A stretch of DNA of 64,000 bases from Clostridium ragsdalei P11 (lineage in GTDB: Bacteria > Bacillota > Clostridia > Clostridiales > Clostridiaceae). The notes under the pieces were generated by a model that ran no database searches, was not told where the DNA came from, and worked only from the letters and a program-made list of their open reading frames with translations. The stretch is taken from the NCBI RefSeq assembly GCF_001675165.1, contig NZ_LROS01000002.1:1-64000 (forward strand). Direction: 5' to 3'. The translations under genes were made by a program, and so were the position numbers. Shown in pieces: positions 9,346 to 19,356 of the stretch (the stretch's first letter is position 1; every line of letters starts with the position of its first letter).

Positions 9346-10422
9346 ATGAAGAAGAAAGTAGTAGTAGGTATGAGCGGTGGAGTTGATAGTTCTGTTGCAG
9401 CATACCTTTTAAAAGAGCAAGGGTATGAAGTTATAGGAGTTACAATGCAGGTATGGCAGGATGATAAATATTATGAAGGAATGGAAGGTGGGTGCTGTTC
9501 TTTAAGTGCTGTAGATGATGCAAGACTTGTAGCGTATAACCTAGGCATTCCATATTATGTTATGAATTTTAGAAATGAGTTCAAAAAGTGTGTAATAGAT
9601 TATTTTATAGATGAATATATAAAGGGAAGAACTCCAAATCCCTGTGTAGCTTGTAATAAATACATAAAATTTGATGAACTTTTAAAAAGAGCTATGGATT
9701 TAGGGGCAGATTATGTGGCTACAGGACATTATGCTACAGTGGAAAAAGTAAATGATAGATATGTACTTAAAAAGTCAAAGGACAGTAAAAAAGATCAGAC
9801 CTATGCATTATATAATTTAACCCAGTTTCAACTAGAACATACTTTGATGCCCTGTGGAATTTATAAAAAGGAACAAATAAGAGAAATAGCCAAGAAGATA
9901 GGTCTAGCAGTTCACAATAAAAAGGACAGTGAGGAAATATGCTTTATTCCAGATAATGACCATGGTTCCTATATAAAAAGAGTTGCTCCCAATAAGGTAA
10001 AACAAGGAAACTTTGTAGATAAACATGGTAAAGTCCTTGGAAAGCATAGAGGAATTACTTACTATACAATAGGACAGAGAAAAGGACTTGGAATAGCATT
10101 TGGAATTCCAATGTATGTCATAGATATAAATCCACTAAAAAATGAAGTTGTTCTTGGTGGAGAAAAAGATATTTTTAAAAACAAATTAATTGCAAAGGAT
10201 CTAAATTTTATGCCTTTTGAAAAATTGGATAAACCTATGAGGATACAGGCAAAGATAAGATATTCAGCTAGGCCTGCTGATGCACTTATAAGTGCTATAG
10301 ACGAAGACAGGGTTAAGGTTGAGTTTGATGAAAACCAAAGAGCTATTACAAAAGGACAGTCTGTAGTATTTTATGATGGAGATATCCTTGTTGGTGGAGG
10401 AGTTATAGACAGTTTACATTAG
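9346..10422 (+). CDS. mnmA: tRNA-specific 2-thiouridylase
   Basis: Thiolates U34 of Lys, Glu and Gln tRNAs using ATP and a persulfide from the upstream desulfurase. It is 358 residues. The PP-loop SGGVDSS is at 10-16 and the two catalytic cysteines are C103 (in ACNKYIKF) and C199 (in EEICFIPD). The start at 9346 follows AGGTGA and leaves a 32-nt gap after iscS; a longer upstream frame from 9292 would overlap iscS without an RBS. Confidence 0.94.
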   Translation: MKKKVVVGMSGGVDSSVAAYLLKEQGYEVIGVTMQVWQDDKYYEGMEGGCCSLSAVDDARLVAYNLGIPYYVMNFRNEFKKCVIDYFIDEYIKGRTPNPCVACNKYIKFDELLKRAMDLGADYVATGHYATVEKVNDRYVLKKSKDSKKDQTYALYNLTQFQLEHTLMPCGIYKKEQIREIAKKIGLAVHNKKDSEEICFIPDNDHGSYIKRVAPNKVKQGNFVDKHGKVLGKHRGITYYTIGQRKGLGIAFGIPMYVIDINPLKNEVVLGGEKDIFKNKLIAKDLNFMPFEKLDKPMRIQAKIRYSARPADALISAIDEDRVKVEFDENQRAITKGQSVVFYDGDILVGGGVIDSLH

Positions 10423-10430
10423 AGTTCGCA

Positions 10431-10542
10431 AGTTAAAAATTACTTTATCCTCTGGACATTTATTACAATTTTGAAATGTTAAATACTTAAATGTGCCTCA
10501 TTGTTGTAAAAATATTTCTGCGAGTAAAGTAATTTTTAAACT
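10431..10542. repeat. Long-loop inverted repeat after mnmA
   Basis: AGTTAAAAATTACTTTA at 10431-10447 is mirrored by TAAAGTAATTTTTAAACT at 10525-10542 (one inserted base), with a 77-nt loop. It could act as a terminator between the convergent mnmA and the MocR gene, or be a small inserted element. Confidence 0.4.
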
Positions 10543-10594
10543 ATAAAACCCATATCGATAAATTAAGAAATGGCAGCTAGAAGTAAATTAGATA

Positions 10595-12010
10595 TTAAAT
10601 AAGCCAAGCTTTTTTTAATATCTGAATGCCTTCTTCAATTTGTATTTCGGTCAAACCACCAAAACCGAGTAAAATCATAGGAAATTCATTTGATACACAT
10701 TGGTCATAATGAATTGAAGTTGGATAGACTTTTACTTTCATTTTATGAGCAGATTGAATTAATTCATGTTCTGTCATTCCATTTTTAACTTTTAATAAAA
10801 TATGGAGTCCTGATTCTGATCCAATAATTTCGACTTTTCCTTTCATATACTTGTCAATTGCAGAAAGAAGTATTTCATGTTTCTTACGATATAATGTTCT
10901 CATCTTATTTATGTGCCTTGATAAATATCCTTCTTTCATAAATATATAGAGTGTATTTTGATGAAGCCTAGAGACTGTTTGTTTGTATATTTTAAAATGT
11001 TCTTGATATTTTCGAATTAATTTGGGGGGTAAAACTAAATAACTGATTCTAATTGAAGGAATTAGAGATTTTGAAAATGTACCCATATAAATAACATTTT
11101 CACTTCTGTCTAGTCCCTGTAAAGAAGGAACTGGTTTCCCTTTATATCTAAATTCACTATCATAATCATCTTCAATTATATAACCGTTTTTTTCTTCACA
11201 CCATTTCAATAATTCTAATCTTCGAGAAATTGGCATAATCATTCCATAGGGAAATTGATGAGAAGGTGTAACATAAACCACTCTAGCAGAACTTTTCTTT
11301 AAATCGTTTATGCAAATACCATCTTTATCTATTGAGATAGGATGAATATCTATGCCCTGGTCTTTAAAAACGGTTCTTACCCTATTGTATCCAGGGTTTT
11401 CAATTGCATATGGATAATCTTTGCCTAGCAGCATACATAGCAATATAATTAAATATTGAGTACCTGCTCCAATAATAATTTGTTCTGGAGTGCATCTAAC
11501 ACTTCTTGATTGAAAAAGATATTTAGATATCTCTCTACGAAGAGACCTTTCCCCTTGAGGTTCACCTACTAATAAGAGGTTGCTTTGCTCCGAATATAAA
11601 CATTTGTTTGTCAATTTTCTCCATGTGGAATATGGAAAATTGTTTAAATCAACATTTCCTGAACGAAAGTCAATTAGGCATTTAAAGTTATCGTTGTTAT
11701 CCTTAAACTTTGTATTTTTATCATGTTTATCAATAAGTGGCAGATTGCATAGTAAGTTATCTTCTATTTTTGTTACAAATACACCTACACGAGGTTTGCT
11801 TTCTGTATATCCTTCTGCACATAGTTGCTCATAAGCAGTTTTAATAGTGTTTTGGCTAATTCCTAGATAAGTTGCTAATTTTCTTTTTGATGGTAATTTT
11901 GTTTCTGGTTTAATTGTTCCAATTTGTATTTCATTTTTGATATATTCATATAATTGCACATAAAGTGGAGTGTTTTTTGAATAATCCCAAATGGGCATGA
12001 TTTCAATCAT
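10595..12010 (-). CDS. MocR-type GntR/aminotransferase regulator
   Basis: Transcription regulator with a GntR winged helix (about residues 10-82, including SKRKLATYLGISQNTIKTAY) fused to a fold-type I aminotransferase-like domain (about 115-471). The PLP lysine is K314 in TFSKSL, and the upstream YVTPSHQFPYG and EDDYDSEFRY motifs are intact. It is 471 residues, normal for MocR/PdxR. Family members respond to PLP or amino-compound ligands. It is divergent from a chemoreceptor gene across 106 bp, so that gene and itself are the nearest candidate targets. No pdxST or gabT is adjacent, so the regulon is unknown. Confidence 0.9.
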   Translation of the reverse strand: MIEIMPIWDYSKNTPLYVQLYEYIKNEIQIGTIKPETKLPSKRKLATYLGISQNTIKTAYEQLCAEGYTESKPRVGVFVTKIEDNLLCNLPLIDKHDKNTKFKDNNDNFKCLIDFRSGNVDLNNFPYSTWRKLTNKCLYSEQSNLLLVGEPQGERSLRREISKYLFQSRSVRCTPEQIIIGAGTQYLIILLCMLLGKDYPYAIENPGYNRVRTVFKDQGIDIHPISIDKDGICINDLKKSSARVVYVTPSHQFPYGMIMPISRRLELLKWCEEKNGYIIEDDYDSEFRYKGKPVPSLQGLDRSENVIYMGTFSKSLIPSIRISYLVLPPKLIRKYQEHFKIYKQTVSRLHQNTLYIFMKEGYLSRHINKMRTLYRKKHEILLSAIDKYMKGKVEIIGSESGLHILLKVKNGMTEHELIQSAHKMKVKVYPTSIHYDQCVSNEFPMILLGFGGLTEIQIEEGIQILKKAWLI

Positions 12011-12054
12011 TTATTTACGTCCTCCAATAACTGATACCATAAAATATATTAAAA

Positions 12055-12076
12055 CTGGTACTTTATATTATACCAG
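12055..12076. promoter_or_regulatory. Palindromic operator candidate between mocR-like gene and MCP gene
   Basis: CTGGTA, 10-nt spacer, TACCAG is a perfect palindrome. A further ATACCA lies about 20 nt to the left at 12034-12039. The position between the divergent genes fits autoregulation by the MocR protein. Confidence 0.45.
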
Positions 12077-12116
12077 ATTAAAAATATAATTAATAGAAAA
12101 AAGGGAGGGAGTTATA

Positions 12117-13832
12117 ATGAATTTTTTGAAAAACGTAAAGGTTAAAACAAAATTAACCCTATTCTTTGCCATTATTGTTGTACTAATTAGCTTAACTGGT
12201 ATCGTTAATATAACATCTTCAAAAACTATAGATAAAAATTCCCAGCAAATGTACAGCAATAACTTACAAAGTGTTTATATTTTGACTGATATGAAATATG
12301 TATTGACAGAAATAGAAGGGGATATTACAGATTTGGTTTATGTAAGAAATTCCCTACAGGAACCTGATTTGGAAAAGAGTATTAAAAATAATGCTAATGC
12401 CTATGAAAAATATATAGGATCTTATGAAAGATTATCTATGAGTGATGAAGAAAAGCAGCAGTGGCTAACATTAAAAAATCAGCTTCAGGAATATAGTATT
12501 TTAAGGGAAGATATAACAAAATCTATTGATTCAGGAAAATTTGATGAGGCAATTAATCAATTAAAGCAAATAACTGATTTAAAAAATTCAGTGACGGATA
12601 ATCTTGATAAACTTATAGCTGCAAATATTAAAGATGCAGAGACAACAAATTTGAACAACCATTCTATATATATAAGGGAAAATAATGTTATGGTGTTACT
12701 GCTTTTTTTAGGAGTAGTAATTTCAATTATAGTTGGAGTGATTATGATAAATAGCATAAATACTCCATTAATGAATATGCTGAAAACTGCAGAAAACATG
12801 GCTAAATTTGATTTCTCAAACGATTATGAAACTAGCAGAAAAGATGAATTTGGTAGAACACTGAGTGCATTGATTACAGCTAAGAATAAAATTAAAGAAT
12901 TTATTAGAATAATATTGACTAATTCAGAAAACTTGAATACATCCAGTAAAAAACTTTCTGTAATGGCAGAGAAACTTGCATTTGAAACCGAAGCAATAAA
13001 TGATTCATTGGAAGATATAACTTCTGGAATTCAAGAAAGAAGTGCTATATCTGCAGAAATAACCGCATCCGTTGAGGAAGTAAATTCAAGTATTAACGAA
13101 CTGTCTGAAAAAGCTGCAGAAGGGAGTGATAATGCAAGTAAATCTAAAGAAAAAGCTCTTCAAGTTGAAAAAAAGGGGACAAAGAGCATAGAAGAAGCAA
13201 GAAGTTTATATAAAGAAAAGAGAAAGAATATGCTGAAATCAATTGAAGAAGGTAAAATTGTAGGCAACATAAAAATTATGGCAGATACTATAGCGAGTAT
13301 ATCTGAGCAGACAAATCTGCTTGCATTAAATGCAGCTATTGAAGCAGCTAGAGCAGGCGAACATGGAAAAGGCTTTGCTATAGTTGCAGAAGAAGTAAGA
13401 GCACTTGCAGAGCAATCTTCAGAAGCAGTAACAAATATACAAGATACTATTATAAAAGTTCAAAATGCATTTAAAAATCTTTCTGAGAATGGCAGTGATG
13501 TATTAAAATTTATAAATGAAAGCGTTGATCCACAATTTGAGGAGTTTGGAAAGATGGGAAAACAATACTACAATGACTCTGATTTTGTAAGTAGAATGTC
13601 AGAAGAGTTAGCGTCTATGTCAGAGGAACTTACAGCCACAACTGGACAGGTAGGTGAAGCTGTACAAAGTATGTCAGAAACAATACAAAAATCATCAGAA
13701 AGTGCAAAACTAGTGGAAACAAAGATAAGTAAAACTACGAAGTCAATAACACAGCAGGTGGTTTTGACTGCAAAATGGCAATCAGAACTTACTCAAAATC
13801 TTAATGAAATAGTTAAGAAATTTAAGTTGTAA
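12117..13832 (+). CDS. Methyl-accepting chemotaxis protein
   Basis: Membrane chemoreceptor of 571 residues. TM1 is about 12-32, followed by a helical 4HB-type sensor domain, then TM2 about 190-212, HAMP, and the cytoplasmic signalling coiled coil. The conserved tip [20 protein letters not shown] is near residue 400, and [18 protein letters not shown] follows it. RBS GGGAGGGAG precedes the ATG. No che genes adjoin. The cytoplasmic part is relatively short and the ligand is unknown. Confidence 0.92.
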   Translation: MNFLKNVKVKTKLTLFFAIIVVLISLTGIVNITSSKTIDKNSQQMYSNNLQSVYILTDMKYVLTEIEGDITDLVYVRNSLQEPDLEKSIKNNANAYEKYIGSYERLSMSDEEKQQWLTLKNQLQEYSILREDITKSIDSGKFDEAINQLKQITDLKNSVTDNLDKLIAANIKDAETTNLNNHSIYIRENNVMVLLLFLGVVISIIVGVIMINSINTPLMNMLKTAENMAKFDFSNDYETSRKDEFGRTLSALITAKNKIKEFIRIILTNSENLNTSSKKLSVMAEKLAFETEAINDSLEDITSGIQERSAISAEITASVEEVNSSINELSEKAAEGSDNASKSKEKALQVEKKGTKSIEEARSLYKEKRKNMLKSIEEGKIVGNIKIMADTIASISEQTNLLALNAAIEAARAGEHGKGFAIVAEEVRALAEQSSEAVTNIQDTIIKVQNAFKNLSENGSDVLKFINESVDPQFEEFGKMGKQYYNDSDFVSRMSEELASMSEELTATTGQVGEAVQSMSETIQKSSESAKLVETKISKTTKSITQQVVLTAKWQSELTQNLNEIVKKFKL

Positions 13833-13867
13833 CCTTTCAATAGTAGCTTTTTTTATCTCAATAACTC

Positions 13868-13889
13868 AGGATTTTTAATTAAAATCCTG
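13868..13889. terminator. Terminator between convergent MCP and crcB genes
   Basis: CAGGATTTT, loop TAATT, AAAATCCTG. It overlaps the end of the fluoride channel gene; the T-runs are within the arms. Confidence 0.5.
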
Positions 13890-14241
13890 CATAGTATGTT
13901 ATTCTAGTTCCCAGGGCATAGAATGCTAGTCCAATTAGTGTTGTCATAATTACATATGTATATCCATGTAATTTATACTTTAATTGAAAAAGTTTAAAAT
14001 CCTCGTACATAAAGGAAGAAAAGGTGGTATAGGCTCCCAAGAATCCGTCACACAAAAGAATATAGAAGTTTCTAGAAATGTGAGAACTGCTAAGTATTCC
14101 AAGCAGCAAGGCTCCTGTTATATTTATGATAAAAGTTCCCAGGGGAAATAGGGACTTAAATTTTTTATTTACCAAGTTTCCAAGACAAAATCTAGCTAAG
14201 CTTCCAATTATACCGCCAATTCCAACTATTAAAAAGTTCAT
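13879..14241 (-). CDS. crcB: Fluc/CrcB fluoride channel subunit 2
   Basis: A 120-residue protein with four membrane helices. It carries the Fluc motifs GGIIGSLARF near the N-terminus, FPLGTFIINITGALLLG (about 31-47) and GFLGAYTTFSSF (about 86-97). It passively exports fluoride as a dual-topology dimer. It is the downstream partner of a second crcB; in Firmicutes such pairs form heterodimers. RBS AGGAGG precedes the ATG. Confidence 0.93.
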   Translation of the reverse strand: MNFLIVGIGGIIGSLARFCLGNLVNKKFKSLFPLGTFIINITGALLLGILSSSHISRNFYILLCDGFLGAYTTFSSFMYEDFKLFQLKYKLHGYTYVIMTTLIGLAFYALGTRITYYAGF

Positions 14242-14268
14242 TTTTACGTCCTCCTGTTATATTATATT

Positions 14269-14724
14269 TCAAATGGAATTTCCTTTATTTTTACAATCAT
14301 TATTCTCTAATTCATTTAAATCAACAGAGTAGTTGAGGTTCAATTTTGAAACTAACTTTATGGAAGTAAATTCTCCAAGATAAGCAAAGGCAAGTCCCAA
14401 AATTAAAGAAATACAAATATAACATACAGCTAATATAAGGTGGTTTGAATTTATAAGTGATACAGTTTCTTTACATAAGGTAGAAAAGGTAGTATAAGCC
14501 CCTGCAAATCCCGTACATATTCCTAACTTTATATTTGAAGATACAACTGAAGTATAAACAGCAGCAGTGGTTACGAAAGCTAGAATAAAGGCTCCTGTTA
14601 TATTTATAAATAAAGTATTTATAGGAATTAAGCTTAAATAGGTACTTACTTTTACATTTTCCAATGCAAATCTTAAAATTGCACCTAAAAAACCACCTAT
14701 TCCTATGTAAATATATTTTTTCAA
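14269..14724 (-). CDS. crcB: Fluc/CrcB fluoride channel subunit 1
   Basis: Fluoride channel subunit of 151 residues with GGFLGAILRFALEN, INTLFINITGAFILAF and GFAGAYTTFSTLCKE. A TTG start at 14724 is chosen because AGGAGGT lies just upstream. A longer ATG frame would run back into the riboswitch. Its C-terminal tail, beyond residue about 125, is longer than usual. A fluoride riboswitch controls this and the next crcB. Confidence 0.92.
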   Translation of the reverse strand: MKKYIYIGIGGFLGAILRFALENVKVSTYLSLIPINTLFINITGAFILAFVTTAAVYTSVVSSNIKLGICTGFAGAYTTFSTLCKETVSLINSNHLILAVCYICISLILGLAFAYLGEFTSIKLVSKLNLNYSVDLNELENNDCKNKGNSI

Positions 14725-14744
14725 TTTAATACCTCCTGTGAATT

Positions 14745-14824
14745 TGACTACAAAAAATGCTCCTACTTTTTGATTAAAGTAGGGGCTATCAGCTATAAGC
14801 AATTAAAGGTGAGCTCCATCACCT
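14745..14824 (-). promoter_or_regulatory. Fluoride riboswitch (crcB motif)
   Basis: Minus-strand segments AGGTGATGGAGCTCACCTT, TATAGCTGATAGCCCCTAC match the crcB motif. CTACTTT then pairs with AAAGTAG, followed by GAGCATTTTTTG, an intrinsic terminator. Fluoride binding should allow read-through into the two channel genes. Confidence 0.92.
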
Positions 14825-14906
14825 ATAAAATAGATTTCTACAATATAATATATTTTTATTATACTACCTACAATATATATTTTGCAAATAAAAAATATAT
14901 AAAAGC

Positions 14907-14920
14907 GTAACAACTGTTAC
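14907..14920. promoter_or_regulatory. Palindromic operator candidate upstream of the DUF166-like gene
   Basis: GTAACA-AC-TGTTAC is a perfect palindrome about 77 bp upstream of the 14998 start. The binding protein is unknown. Confidence 0.35.
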
Positions 14921-14997
14921 AGATAATTTATATAGAGTAATGTATCATATTAATTGGGTAAGTTATATTTGTATCTTTTATATAGGGGGGAAAAAGG

Positions 14998-15813
14998 TTG
15001 AAAATACTTATAGTTTGTTCAAAAAAGAGTGGAAAGTTGCCTGAAAATGAATTTTACACAAAAACTGACAGCAGATTTGCAGGTACAAAATTTATACCAC
15101 ATATAAAAAATTACAAGGAAGCTTGTACTGTATGTGGTAAGAAATGTGTTTGGTGTAGAGGAAAATATGAGTTGAATTTTAAAAAGAGTGTAAGTGAAGT
15201 AATTGAACTTCCAGATATATATGAATTATTTGAAGATAATCCATTAAAGTATTTGCCACAAAAATTTAAGAAGCATGATACAGCTGTAATTATAGGAGTA
15301 CATGAAGATATAATAATTGAATTGCCAAAGATTATAGCCGAAAGTGGTGGAAAGGCTATAATAGTTCCCTGTGAAAGTAGAAGCTGGGTATCAAAATGGA
15401 CAAGGGAAAAACTTATTGAGGAATGTGAAAAATATAATCTACAGTATGCTTTTCCTAAACCTTTTTGCACATTGAAATATGGAAAATTTCCTCTCATAAA
15501 TGAATTTATTGATTTCTTTAAAATAGGAAAGCCCCAATTTAGACTTTATGTAAATGATGAAGATGTAATAGAAAAAGCAGAAGTTATAATATCCGCACCT
15601 TGTGGAAATGGGTACAATATTGCAAGACATCTTCTGGGAAAAAAGTTAGGAGAGGAAGCAAAAAAATCTGTGGCAAAATTTTGGCACAGTTATCCATGTC
15701 TTGGAGATATGCATGTAGATCCAGAACTTGGCGATACTCCTCTTCATATAAGTGGATATACCCACTATGCAGCTCTTGAAAATGCACAAATAATTAGAAA
15801 TAGCAAAGTTTAA
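14998..15813 (+). CDS. DUF166-like conserved protein
   Basis: A 271-residue cytoplasmic protein of unknown function, resembling the DUF166/COG1810 family known mainly from archaea and clostridia. Cysteines are prominent: CTVCGKKC and C near residues 43-53, IISAPCGNGYNIARHLLG near 195-213, and HSYPCLGDMH near 227-236. These could bind a metal or Fe-S cluster, but that is inference. TTG start with GGGGGGAAAAAGG just upstream. It is monocistronic with a terminator after it. Confidence 0.65.
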   Translation: MKILIVCSKKSGKLPENEFYTKTDSRFAGTKFIPHIKNYKEACTVCGKKCVWCRGKYELNFKKSVSEVIELPDIYELFEDNPLKYLPQKFKKHDTAVIIGVHEDIIIELPKIIAESGGKAIIVPCESRSWVSKWTREKLIEECEKYNLQYAFPKPFCTLKYGKFPLINEFIDFFKIGKPQFRLYVNDEDVIEKAEVIISAPCGNGYNIARHLLGKKLGEEAKKSVAKFWHSYPCLGDMHVDPELGDTPLHISGYTHYAALENAQIIRNSKV

Positions 15814-15816
15814 GTA

Positions 15817-15866
15817 ATTACCTCTGATTTTAGAATTAAAACTAAGGTCAGAGGTAATTTTATTTA
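15817..15866 (+). terminator. Terminator of the DUF166-like gene
   Basis: ATTACCTCTGA pairs with TCAGAGGTAAT over a 20-nt loop, then TTTATTT. Confidence 0.7.
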
Positions 15867-16032
15867 AAATAATTTACCATATATATGATATAATAATACA
15901 AAATAGATATTTTTAGTATGAATATATTATTAAGATGTGGTAAATATATAGTTAGTAATTATTTTTAATGGAAAATAATATTTAATATGTATTTTTGTAG
16001 ATAAAGTGAAATTGAAAAGGAGGTCAGGATAT

Positions 16033-18450
16033 ATGTTATCTTATGCTAATAGAGATACTAAAATTGATGAGGGAATTTTATTAAAAAAAGTTAATATTAA
16101 TGGAAATTTATGTGCAGGGTATGGTGAGATATTTATAAATCAGATTTATCAAAATTGCAGCAATGAAAATATAGAAGGAGTTTACATTTTCCCGCTTCCA
16201 GCTGCAGCTATAATATCTGGTTTTGAAGCAGAAATAGGTGGAAGAACTTTAAAGGCAGTAGTTGAAGAAAAAGATAAGGCACTTCAGATTTATGAAAATG
16301 CAAAGCTTAGAGGAGACAGCACTTTTTCCTTAGAAGAATTCAGTCCCCACTTATTTAAAATAAGCATAGGAAAAATAATTTCCGGAGAAACTGTTAAAAT
16401 AAAACTTTCCTACATAGAGGAACTAGATTATAAAGATAGTACATTTAAACTTACAATACCTGCAATTTCACAACCTAAGATAATAAGAAACAGATCTAAA
16501 ATTGAAGAACTAAAGGATAACCTGGTAAATAAATTAGGTATAAGAAAAACTAAGGAAGAGAACTTTGAATTTAAGGTAAACATAATAGTGGAATCCTTGA
16601 GTAAAGTTGATTTTAGGTGTCCCTACCATAATATAAAGGTGGAGAGGGAAGGTGATACAGTAGCTAAAATAAGCTTAGAAGAAAACTACTATTTAACAGA
16701 GAAAGATTTTATATTGTTTATGAGGGAAAGAGAAACCTTAGAAGCAGATGGAATGATATATGAGTATAAGGAAAATGATGAGGAAAAAGGGATAGTTTAT
16801 ATGAGAATGATTCCTAAACTTGACCCCTATGAAGAAGATATTACAGAACATTATGTATTTTTAATTGATATTTCAGATACGATGAAAGGTGAAAAGTTAG
16901 AACAAGCTAAAAATGCACTTCAACTTTGTATAAGAAATCTATCAAAAGGAGATACCTTTGACATGATAGCCTTGGGGAATAAACTAATTAGCTTTTCTCA
17001 AAATGGACTGATAGAGTTTAATGCAGATTCACTAAGAGAAGCATCTAAGTGGATAGATAGTTTAAAAACGGAAAAAGATGCGGATATATTTGGAGGGATA
17101 AAATACAGCCTTGAAAATGAAGGATCTGAAAATACTATACTCCTTTTTACAGATGATTCGGTAGAGGATGAGGAAAAAATACTTTCCTATGTGAATGAAA
17201 ATATTGGGGATAATAGAATATTTACTTTTGGAATAGATTCTTGTGCAAATAATTATTTTTTGAATAAGTTAGCCCATGAAAGTTATGGAAAAGCAGAATT
17301 TATAGATATAGGTCAAAGAATTGAAGATGTGATTTTAAGGCAGTTTAATAGAATACAAAGTCCTCAGGTAGATGGTATAGATATAGATTGGGGAAGGTTA
17401 CAAGTTAACTCTACTTATCCAAGGACTATTGAATATATGTATGATAGAGAGCCTTTTTCTATATTTGCAAGTGTTACTGGGGAAGTAGAGGGACGAATAA
17501 CTTTAAAAGGGTATGTGGATGGAAAAGAATATTTGAGAAGGATAGATATTGACAATTTTAGAACAGAGGAAAATGCCAGCTTACTTAGAAAGGTTTGGGC
17601 TAGAAAAAAGATGAAATCTTTAGAAATGAATATGAAAGCACAGAGGGGACAAGAGAAAGAAGAAATGAAAAGAAAGTTAATAGAACTTTCTAAAAAAAGT
17701 GGCTTCATAAGTCCTGAAACTACTTTTATATTGATGGAATTAAGAGAAGAACCAGTACTTGGCATTCAGCTTAAAAATATAATTCCAATAAAAGTAAATG
17801 AAAGCACTTTAGGTGAAAAAATAGATGAAAACTTAGAAAGTGGGTTCTTATATAGAAGTTTTACAAATGATAAAGAAGAGAAAGAATATGACAGTGACAA
17901 TTTATATTTGGATAAAAAGTATACTAGAGAAAAGCTTATACGAATAATAGCTAAAAATCAATTTGCAGATGGAGCTTTTGTAGATTATGAAGATAGCAAT
18001 TTAGAGGATAAAATAGAGACTACTTCCATGGTAATGCTGGCATTTATAATAGGAAGGGAAAACATAGACATATATACAAATCAATTAAATAAAGCTGCAA
18101 CTTTTATATGTGACAGTTATGATCAGGTTGATTTTAATGTGAGAGATGATATTCTAGAGATGTCTATCCTGGCACTGAATAATATAAAGAAGAAGAAAAT
18201 ACTAAAGGACAAATATGTTTTAAAGGTTGATCATATAATAGAGAAATTGTGTGAAAATTTATATCCTAAAGAGGATACAAAGCACATATTAAAGAATTTA
18301 ATGGATAATTCCTTTAAAAGAAATGTAGCATCTCTTTTTAAATCAAGCGAAGATGGAAAATATATAGAAGAAGAAATAACGATAGTTGAGGAGAGAAATT
18401 CCATATTTAATATGGCAAAACTGGCAGTACTTAAGGCACTAAAGAATTAG
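16033..18450 (+). CDS. VIT and von Willebrand factor A domain protein
   Basis: An 805-residue protein with an N-terminal VIT domain (about 1-130; GVYIFPLPAAAIISGFEAEI is typical) and a vWA domain (about 250-430). The MIDAS motif is DISDT at residue 279, against consensus DxSxS, so it keeps threonine at the last place. A helical C-terminal region of about 350 residues follows. There is no signal peptide or membrane segment, so a cytoplasmic scaffold role is likely; function is unknown. Start at 16033 is set by AAGGAGGT ten bases upstream; a GTG at 16006 would precede the RBS. Members often sit with MoxR ATPases, but none is here. Confidence 0.85.
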   Translation: MLSYANRDTKIDEGILLKKVNINGNLCAGYGEIFINQIYQNCSNENIEGVYIFPLPAAAIISGFEAEIGGRTLKAVVEEKDKALQIYENAKLRGDSTFSLEEFSPHLFKISIGKIISGETVKIKLSYIEELDYKDSTFKLTIPAISQPKIIRNRSKIEELKDNLVNKLGIRKTKEENFEFKVNIIVESLSKVDFRCPYHNIKVEREGDTVAKISLEENYYLTEKDFILFMRERETLEADGMIYEYKENDEEKGIVYMRMIPKLDPYEEDITEHYVFLIDISDTMKGEKLEQAKNALQLCIRNLSKGDTFDMIALGNKLISFSQNGLIEFNADSLREASKWIDSLKTEKDADIFGGIKYSLENEGSENTILLFTDDSVEDEEKILSYVNENIGDNRIFTFGIDSCANNYFLNKLAHESYGKAEFIDIGQRIEDVILRQFNRIQSPQVDGIDIDWGRLQVNSTYPRTIEYMYDREPFSIFASVTGEVEGRITLKGYVDGKEYLRRIDIDNFRTEENASLLRKVWARKKMKSLEMNMKAQRGQEKEEMKRKLIELSKKSGFISPETTFILMELREEPVLGIQLKNIIPIKVNESTLGEKIDENLESGFLYRSFTNDKEEKEYDSDNLYLDKKYTREKLIRIIAKNQFADGAFVDYEDSNLEDKIETTSMVMLAFIIGRENIDIYTNQLNKAATFICDSYDQVDFNVRDDILEMSILALNNIKKKKILKDKYVLKVDHIIEKLCENLYPKEDTKHILKNLMDNSFKRNVASLFKSSEDGKYIEEEITIVEERNSIFNMAKLAVLKALKN

Positions 18451-18562
18451 AAAGAATCATTAGGTGGTATCATATTGATATAATATATTTTGCATACATT
18501 TAAACCTAAGTTGTAGGAGAGAATATTAAGGCAAAATTCATATAGATAGTAATATTAGAAAA

Positions 18563-18596
18563 AATACTCCAGAAAGTATACCTGGAGTATTTTTCT
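18563..18596 (+). terminator. Terminator of VIT/VWA gene
   Basis: AATACTCCAG, 9-nt loop, CTGGAGTATT, then TTTC. The rest of 18451-18752 is AT-rich and holds only the MarR operator candidate. Confidence 0.75.
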
Positions 18597-18692
18597 TAAT
18601 ATTATATTAAATTTGTTAATAAATTATTGATATTTATAAAATATAAATATATAATTTACATTATGTATTCATATATGTATGAAATATTTAAG

Positions 18693-18716
18693 GTTTAAAG
18701 TGTTTAAACTTTAAAC
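18693..18716. promoter_or_regulatory. MarR operator candidate
   Basis: GTTTAAAG, 8-nt centre TGTTTAAA, CTTTAAAC is a perfect palindrome 37 nt upstream of the marR-like start. Size and place fit autoregulation. Confidence 0.5.
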
Positions 18717-18752
18717 TTTAAATATTATGTAGGGTAGTAAAGGAGAATTTTA

Positions 18753-19211
18753 ATGAACTGTGAAAAAGATAAATTATCGCTTATTGAAGATATAAAAAAA
18801 GGATTATATGATTTTGTTATCATAAGTAGATCTATAATGAATGAGATAAATTATGAAGAAAAACTTTCTATTTCGCAGCTGTTCCTTTTATATTTACTTG
18901 AAGAAAGTGAATCCTACAAAGTTAGTGAACTTGCTGAAAAACTTGGAATAACTCCTTCAGCTGTTACAAATTTAAGCAATAAATTAGTTGAAAGCCAATT
19001 TATAAATAGATTTAGACCAGAAGACAACAGGCGGGTAGTTATGATATCTTTGACAGATAAAGGAAAACAATTCCTAAAAAAAATGAGCGAAGTAAAATCT
19101 AGATTTTTGGCAGAATCACTTTCGGAGCTGAATAATGATGATTTAAAAAATATGAGTTTAAGCTTTTTAAAATTGAATTATGCTCTCCAAAAGTATAAAA
19201 ATAGAAAATAA
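18753..19211 (+). CDS. MarR-family transcriptional regulator
   Basis: A 152-residue winged-helix repressor. The recognition region is YKVSELAEKLGITPSAVTNLSNKLVESQF (about residues 49-77), and the wing RPEDNRRVVMISLTDKG lies at about 82-98. It is upstream of, and in the same direction as, the RND pump and adaptor genes, and so is the likely regulator of that efflux system. Two structured repeats now separate it from the pump. Confidence 0.9.
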   Translation: MNCEKDKLSLIEDIKKGLYDFVIISRSIMNEINYEEKLSISQLFLLYLLEESESYKVSELAEKLGITPSAVTNLSNKLVESQFINRFRPEDNRRVVMISLTDKGKQFLKKMSEVKSRFLAESLSELNNDDLKNMSLSFLKLNYALQKYKNRK

Positions 19212-19226
19212 TAGATTGCTATATTG

Positions 19227-19353
19227 TTATCTGATGGCTACCTACTGTAACACTCCAACGCACTCTGTGAAAGCGACTATCACCAAATCGAAGATTTGGG
19301 ATATCTGCTTTTCTATCAAAGTGGGAGATAACAGTAGCTACGCCCCTAGATAA
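19227..19353 (-). repeat. Structured intergenic repeat A, copy 3 (carries hairpin insert)
   Basis: Read on the minus strand it runs from TTATCTAGGGGCGTAGC to GGTAGCCATCAGATAA, with CTACTGT paired to ACAGTAG. The terminal P1 pair differs from the other copies in a compensatory way (TTATCT/AGATAA against TTATCC/GGATAA). A 45-nt hairpin is inserted in the distal loop. Confidence 0.6.
19269..19313. repeat. Inserted hairpin, copy a
   Basis: GAAAGCGACTAT ... CCAAATC-GAA-GATTTGG ... ATATCTGCTTTTC. The ends pair (AAAGC/GCTTT) and so does the centre. A second copy is at 19393-19436 in the neighbouring element. Confidence 0.6.
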
Positions 19354-19356
19354 TTC

